This document shows, one piece after another, positions 58,801 to 64,000 of a stretch of 64,000 nucleotides of DNA (its first letter is position 1; each line of letters begins with the position of its first letter). The stretch is taken from NCBI GenBank assembly GCA_029851415.1, contig CM056744.1, positions 121,552,838 to 121,616,837 on the forward strand. Reading direction: 5' to 3'. The notes beneath the pieces were generated by a model that had not been told where the DNA came from, did not search any database, and saw only the letters and a list, made by a program, of their open reading frames with translations. The stretch is from Eretmocerus hayati. Lineage: Eukaryota; Arthropoda; Insecta; Hymenoptera; Aphelinidae. Made by a program: the position numbers and the translations under genes.

Positions 58801-61800
58801 ATTTTAGTTGCACGGCAGTTGTCCAAACGAAAAGTACGAATTGCCTCTCGAGCGGAGAATGTCAATTTCTTCTCAATCCGCTCACTGTACGAGTGTCCAC
58901 ATACACGGACATGCCTGGAAACCGATATTTATCATAACTTTTGATAGATGCGGGGTAAACATTTGAAAAAATTATCAGGAATCTTTGGCAATGCCAGGAA
59001 TATTTTTCCATAATGATAAAGTTTTTGTAGGTTTGGAAACAATGGAAAAGATCAAAAATTTTCAATTTTGTTATTTCGACAGTTTTCGGCAAACTGAACC
59101 AGTTTTTTTACTGATTTCGCAACAAAAAATTTTCCCGGACCAAAGTGAGCGGCTTAAAATTGCGAAAATGTTGTTGATTAGCGTTTGAGCTCACGACGCT
59201 GCTCTCGATTACAAGTTTATGGAATAGGAAGTGCAGGAGGACAGCAAGACAGAAGATACGAGCAACGATAATGTTTGTTAATTAGAAAACGTCTTCGTGA
59301 GCAAGCTGAGCTTATTCGCATACTCGAGTCTTGATTTGTAGCCGATTCAATCAAGGATTTATCCGGGAGCTAACTGCTATAAAGGATTATATATGAGCGC
59401 ACAGATTGTCTCTGCACACTGCCAGGATGAGGCATGCATGAAAAAGTCCGACTTTTCCCACAAGTCATAAAATGTATCAATATTTTGGCTTTGAAAACGT
59501 GCTGACACCGAGCAAAGTGATGTTGGGGAAAGACACTATCTTTCGAATCCTCCCCGTATTCGAGGTGATTGAGCATTTGCTCGTCCAAAAAACAAATTTC
59601 TTGTCTCTCTCGTCTTTTTTCATGTTTGCAACGAGATCCACGAGAACTACTCGCAGCCACAACAATCTCGAACATCCAGTGTGTGCCATTTAGACTTGCC
59701 GAGCTCATTACAGCATTTTGGAAGGAAAATTCGGGAATTGTTTCGATTCCAAGTTTGCCAGTTCTCCAGATTATTGGCTCATCTAGTGGTAATTTTGGAG
59801 ACTCAAAATGTGCAGGTTGGTAGATTAGACAAATTTTATACACCTACAGCCGGGTTCCATGAAAATTTCAAGGATGAATCTCAACAGTTGAGTCATTCTT
59901 CCAGAAAAGACAAAATATCTACAGCATGGGCTAGCGCCTACATCAGTTATGCCGCGCGGTGGTGAAAATCCACTTAGTGACGAATTATCTGAGATTTCAG
60001 GCATAGTCGCTTTATAACCGGTCGAGTACCTCGTATTTGCGGTAAGAAAATCCATGAATCTGATTCCAAGGACCCACCCTCCCCCTGCCCTCTTGACTGA
60101 TCCCTTGATCCACCTCCGAGGCGGTAGTAAAAGTTTTCAACACCTTGGCCTCCGTGACCCCCAGCAAATTCCAAGGTCACTTGAAAAAAAATCACTCTGT
60201 CCATGAAACACTAGCACACTGAAAGGCCTGATTATAACATAAGCAGCAACATCATCGGCGATGCAGAAATTCGGTTCTTATCTCGCTTTGACGCATCCGA
60301 TCTCGAGCTGTCATTGGGTCACCGCGTGTGCTCGCCAAGTTCTGAACTTTGGACATATCCACGACTTCACCCATCCAACTTTCTCACACTTTCTCACACA
60401 TGCAGAGGCGCATCGAATGCATGATGACTTGCGAGCGCAGCGGAGATCGACAGCCAAAAGCATACACTCGCGGCAAGTTATACGATTTGCGCGACACGAC
60501 GACCAAGTATTATATTTGCATTGGCAATGAGGAGAGCAAAGCGTACATTGTACGCGGTCACTGGCTCTGATGCACTTTCGTGTATGTCCGTGGAGTTACG
60601 GGAGAGTATTACCCTCGGAACTCTAGCTCATTATACGTGTTTTGTCGAGTGCATTGTGATCGGTGATGCCAGACAATTATTATAGAGTCTTATCCGGGAT
60701 CGAGATGACACGCGACCATACCACACCGATGATTCTGATGACTGAGCCATGTGATTTGGCGAATCATCTCTCACTTTATTCGTGCACCTTTCATTAGCTA
60801 TTTCATTCGCGATACTCTTCTCACATGATGAAAACGAATGTCATCTCTTTATTTTGGTTGAAAAGTTATTTTGATTTCCCGTATGATGCCCTACAAAAAA
60901 AGTAGAGTAAAACAAGTTTCAGTCGTGATGTTCATCAGTAGTTTCATGATGAAGATAAGATATAGTGTGTCAGTGTCTAGAAAATATCGAATGTCAATCT
61001 CAATTTGAATAGGATCTACAAAGTTCGATGTACATTTCATATCCCCGTGCTCTTGGATTTTTCTACGAGTACAATAGCTCATTATTTTTCAGATCATTTA
61101 TGATACGATATTGAATATGTGAGTCAAAAATTTGTAACCATCGCTTCGCCTCATGCTTCAAAGCGAAATGCATCCTTCGGAATTATTTCTCTACGAATCT
61201 GCATTTGACTTGGAATCAAAAAGTATAAGAACATGACATGACACGAGTTGCCAAGCGATGCAGCAAAAAATAACGTTCCCGCCTTCGAAACGATGATAAT
61301 TCTCAAAAGTTACTCATATCAACTCGAGTAGTCCCCCGATTTTTGAAAATGTGTTTTGGTGCTATTGAACTCCTCAACCCTCTCAGCACTGAGATATATT
61401 TTTCACTTTTACTCTTCCAAATATTTGAAAAATGAAAACTCGATACCGACGAAGATTTAAGGTGTATCGAAAAGTGTGGCACTCTCCTTCTCTCACGATT
61501 TCCTTAAGGCGATGCGGTCACCGTGCACGCTAAACTTTGTTCACAGAACTCTCAAAATCTTTTCCATTATGGGCTAAACGACGAGTTATCCAGGCTTTAT
61601 TATCATCTAACTTGGCCTGGATAACTCTTCGTTTGGCCCAAATCGGACTAGATTTTGAGAGTTTTGTGAACGAAAATGTGCCAATTTGTAGGTTAGAAAG
61701 TACCCGTGGGCGAGTTATTCTCGTTTATTAGTGATAGTCTTGTGATTGGTGACGAATAATAAGTTGTCCACCACAATTCAGATGATAATACGTAATGGAC

Positions 61801-64000
61801 AAATCGTCTCCAACTTCGTTTCGTGAAAATTTTTTGATTTACATCCAAATAAGATATAATTTCCGGGTTGCACGGTGACCGCATCGCCTTAATGTTCTAA
61901 TTTTTCATGCGCACCTGTCAAAAACAGTCTTTGCACTAATAGACCCTTGTACTGGTACCTTGGTGGATGAGTCATGATTACGACTGACGTTTATGTCCAA
62001 AACATGCAAATTTCTAGATATATGTAACTGTGACTATCATCTGAGCCTCGCGGATCCATTGAATTGGCATAAATATTTTTTACACTTATTCAAATCAACA
62101 AGTATGTACACACAAGTTGAAAAGCCTCGCGGGGATAATCGTACACTTCAATGCTACAAACGGGGCCTCGAACGCGAGGAAAATCGTAAAACAAACGGTG
62201 ACGACGCCGACGACGACGACGACGCAACTCATTACACGCGCTCCAATTTACATTATAAGCTTAGCTCTCTCGACGCATTCGATGTATACAAGTGTGTGTT
62301 ATGCAAGTCTCATTTATGATGATAACGGAGCTGAAAATGACAGTGAACGAAAGCCGCGACGGGCCGTGTAACGACCCCCCAAATCGACCGTCAAACTTTT
62401 ACTCAGCGATCGCGAGAAATTCCGTTGGCGCGCAAAGAGGGATCAATTGCGCGACAGGTTGATTGTCGGAAATTTTATTGCGCTCGCACTATTACGTTCG
62501 ATTCCTCGGGGGCAATCGTTACAAAGCCCCATCGACTTTCCTGTTTCGATATACATCGGTATCGTACACGCTCTCGTGTGATTTCGACCTTGAGATTATA
62601 GTCTGTCTGATGCCCTCCTCTCCCGCCGCATGTGTAATACCTATACACGTCGAGCTCCACGTGGTCGCTCGATAATAATGAGTCTGATCGAAAAGAGTGG
62701 GGCGATTCATTCATCGAGATCCACCAGACCTCCCGCGTGCCTCTCTCGTTTCAATATAACGTGCCCCCATGCAACTCCGACAATTTTGTATCCTGGCTTC
62801 GTATTGTAAAATTGACAACAATAGAAGTATGCCGGCGAATTTTACCGCTAGAGTGTAATTATTACCGTTAACCTAAAACTTTTTAGGTATTTGCAAAAAT
62901 ATGAAATTGCTAGGCTATTTTTCATCAAGAATTCACTACTTCAAAGTGTACGAACCAAACGAACCAAAAAAAGTTTATCCATAATCTACAAAACCCTGAA
63001 TCCACAAAACGGCAAACATAAACTCTAATATTTTTGCGGATACTGGAAAAGTTACAGGTCAACGGTAAAATTTGACAGGTTAGCGGTAAAATCCACCGGC
63101 ATACTTTACCGGCAATTTGATCGTCAATTTGATGATACGGCCTTACACGCAGTCTATTCGAGAACCTTCTTTGAGGGTTGATCTTTTTCCGGTTGTTTTT
63201 TGCGTACTGGGCGATTTATGAATGTTATCAATTTTACAATGAGAGAAAACCTTTGTGCAATACTTTTTACACCGGTCAAATTAATTTTCGATTGACTGCT
63301 TGCACTCTACCAGGACTCGATCGATACCGATTTGTAAGTCGATGTCAAAATTAATCAGTAGAGACGAACTTTTCGATTGCAAGCTGTAGGACGAGTGTAT
63401 GAAATTGTACGTGTACCCGCCAATGCAGCTGAGGAATTGAAGAGCTTCAAGAGCTCCACAAAAAATTTGCAATTGCACGGATGGAAGGAATGTGAAGCCA
63501 ATCAATCATCACCTGACAAATCAAGCTGTCTAATGTTCCTTCTTTATATCCGTTGTCTTTCAAAAGTGAACGCGTTATTTTCACTTTTGACGTAAGCCGC
63601 TGTACGGGAAGGTTAAATTGATAGCCAGCAATAACTGACGGGTTTAAGTGGAATTCAATATAATGACTGTGCATCCAATTAGCGAGCGAGCAGGGCCATT
63701 TCCTCGTTGCATTATATTTTCAAGATTACGATATTTGCCACTCGCTATCCATTTCAATTTGCAACCTCGCGTATTACTGCTTCCATAAATGATTATGTAG
63801 CCAATTCGATCAACAAGGATGCATATTTTTGCAATCTTTTATCCAGCCTCCAAGTGTAGAATAACGCGTACTTTGCTCCTCACTCATGTGCCTCTTACAC
63901 CAAATAACTCGGAGAATTACCAATTCAGAACTCACCAATAAAATGCTATTTGATCGCCCTTTCCATTTTTGACATTCTTGTCGAGCAAATTGAAGCTCAA
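46805..64000 (-). CDS. ACSS2: Acetyl-CoA synthetase (AMP-forming), 5' end beyond the window
   Basis: Converts acetate, ATP and CoA to acetyl-CoA; cytosolic/nuclear ANL-superfamily enzyme. Ten exons in transcript order: 63936-64000 (partial, [18 protein letters not shown]), 54934-55129, 54619-54850, 53940-54129, 53288-53480, 52669-52824, 52352-52519, 52015-52204, 47231-47476, 46805-47004 (TAA). All phases match. Motifs in order: [179 protein letters not shown], and [19 protein letters not shown] with the SGK lysine. The exon 53940-54129 begins with a Ser/Asn/Gly-rich linker. The N-terminus lies past 64000. The intron 47477-52014 hosts an antisense enolase-like gene and intron 55130-63935 is 8.8 kb. 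Confidence 0.95.
48773..51461 (+). CDS. Enolase-like protein with degenerated active site (pseudoenzyme), nested antisense in ACSS2 intron
   Basis: Five exons, 48773-48968, 49391-49592, 49689-49813, 50503-50772 and 50854-51461, join in one frame of 466 codons plus TGA; canonical enolases have about 433. The start [23 protein letters not shown] aligns from residue 1 with enolase. The fold is preserved: [66 protein letters not shown] and [14 protein letters not shown]. Retained: E168, E213, D253, E312, K420. Lost: the SGASTG loop (position 40 is Phe, not Ser), the His of GGSH (Ala159), the second Asp of GDDLT (Arg345), catalytic Lys (Ser369), and His-Arg of SHRSGE (Ala397-Gly398). About 30 extra residues fall mostly between 265 and 305, Ala/Gly/Glu-rich. 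The donor after 50772 (GTTCGT) is weak but the only one keeping frame. An enolase fold without 2-phosphoglycerate dehydration activity is inferred; its role is unknown. Confidence 0.85.
51772..51888. repeat. Minisatellite, about 22-bp unit, five copies
   Basis: GGATATTTGATTAGACTTTATC and variants are repeated just downstream of the enolase-like gene; the last copies are best conserved. Confidence 0.7.
54350..54519. mobile_element. 170-bp MITE in ACSS2 intron
   Basis: Inverted ends of about 40 bp: GGCCTGATTCCGAGCTCGGT at the left and ACCGAGCTCGGAATCAGGCC at the right, continuing inward as GATAGCTGTCGCGGCGGTG against CACCGTCGCGACAGTAATC. The middle contains a direct repeat of TGCATGTTCCTTATGCATGG. 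No clear target duplication was seen. Confidence 0.75.
61508..61888. mobile_element. 381-bp fold-back MITE flanked by TTAA
   Basis: Inverted ends GGCGATGCGGTCACCGTGCA and TGCACGGTGACCGCATCGCC differ only slightly from perfection. TTAA occurs on both sides (61504-61507, 61889-61892), the target type of piggyBac elements. Inside, TTCACAGAACTCTCAAAATC and GATTTTGAGAGTTTTGTGAA pair, and around the centre GAGTTATCCAGGC pairs with GCCTGGATAACTC, so most of the left two-thirds is a nested hairpin. Confidence 0.75.
62199..62224. repeat. GAC trinucleotide microsatellite
   Basis: GACGACGCCGACGACGACGA continues as GAC units in the ACSS2 intron. Confidence 0.8.
62826..63105. mobile_element. 280-bp element with about 78-bp inverted ends
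   Basis: Left end AGTATGCCGGCGAATTTTAC; the reverse complement of the right end is AGTATGCCGGTGGATTTTAC. The arms run 62826-62903 and 63029-63105 and finish inward with GCAAAAATAT on both sides. They match at about 80 percent. Non-coding, in the ACSS2 intron. It is a MITE or fold-back element of unassigned family. Confidence 0.75.

Larger units (their letters stand above)
55130..63935. other. 8.8-kb ACSS2 intron
   Basis: Bounded by the acceptor before the exon ending at 55129 and the donor GTGAG at 63931-63935. No nested gene I can support. It contains the inverted-repeat elements at 61508-61888 and 62826-63105, a GAC microsatellite, and a CpG-rich island-like patch at about 57040-57210 with CACGTG (57081) and TACGTCA (57171). 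Confidence 0.65.

Noticed and set aside
60349..60570. Plus-strand 73-codon frame with cysteines, considered as a small secreted peptide
   Set aside because: No signal peptide and no family signature; a random frame in a GC-richer patch is more likely.

Overview
The window is eukaryotic nuclear DNA, most likely from an insect and probably a hymenopteran. It shows GT-AG introns up to about 8.8 kb, AT-rich introns and intergenic DNA, and GC-richer exons. Five genes have clear animal orthologs, and the tryptophan dioxygenase reads like insect vermilion. The order-level placement is inference: it rests on overall gene style and on an ankyrin/PRANC-like fragment, a domain combination known from parasitoid wasps.

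Layout, left to right. (1) The 3' part of a cathepsin O-like cysteine protease (+, 1-3890) enters from the left edge; its last large intron holds a fold-back element. (2) Tryptophan 2,3-dioxygenase/vermilion (-, 5014-15285, first coding exon not found). One intron carries two families of TIR elements, one copy split by a third element. The next intron carries an ankyrin-PRANC-like fragment (12126-12725) that abuts a 142-bp tandem array (12735-14010). (3) About 8.6 kb with no gene I can support. (4) Pre-mRNA-processing kinase PRP4 (PRPF4B; +, 23901-32268), reconstructed as 13 coding exons in one open frame of 935 codons, with a 1.17-kb hAT-like element flanked by a perfect 8-bp target duplication in one intron. 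(5) Inositol monophosphatase (-, 35177-41950, 6 exons), with two non-autonomous transposons in its introns. (6) Acetyl-CoA synthetase (-, 46805 to beyond 64000, 10 exons seen). (7) Nested on the opposite strand inside an acetyl-CoA synthetase intron, an intact 5-exon enolase paralog (+, 48773-51461, 466 codons).

The housekeeping genes do not form a pathway. Vermilion feeds the kynurenine/ommochrome route, PRP4 kinase acts in spliceosome assembly, inositol monophosphatase recycles inositol, and acetyl-CoA synthetase makes acetyl-CoA from acetate. CTSO/vermilion and PRPF4B/IMPase are convergent pairs.

The most interesting object is the nested enolase-like gene. Its fold signatures and reading frame are intact, but it has replaced the loop serine, the active-site histidines, one metal-binding aspartate and the catalytic lysine, so it looks like an expressed pseudoenzyme. 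Second is the ANK-PRANC-like fragment joined to the tandem array. I saw no tRNA, rRNA or CRISPR, and no full-length transposase or reverse transcriptase gene. All exon borders were read by eye from splice consensus and frame continuity.
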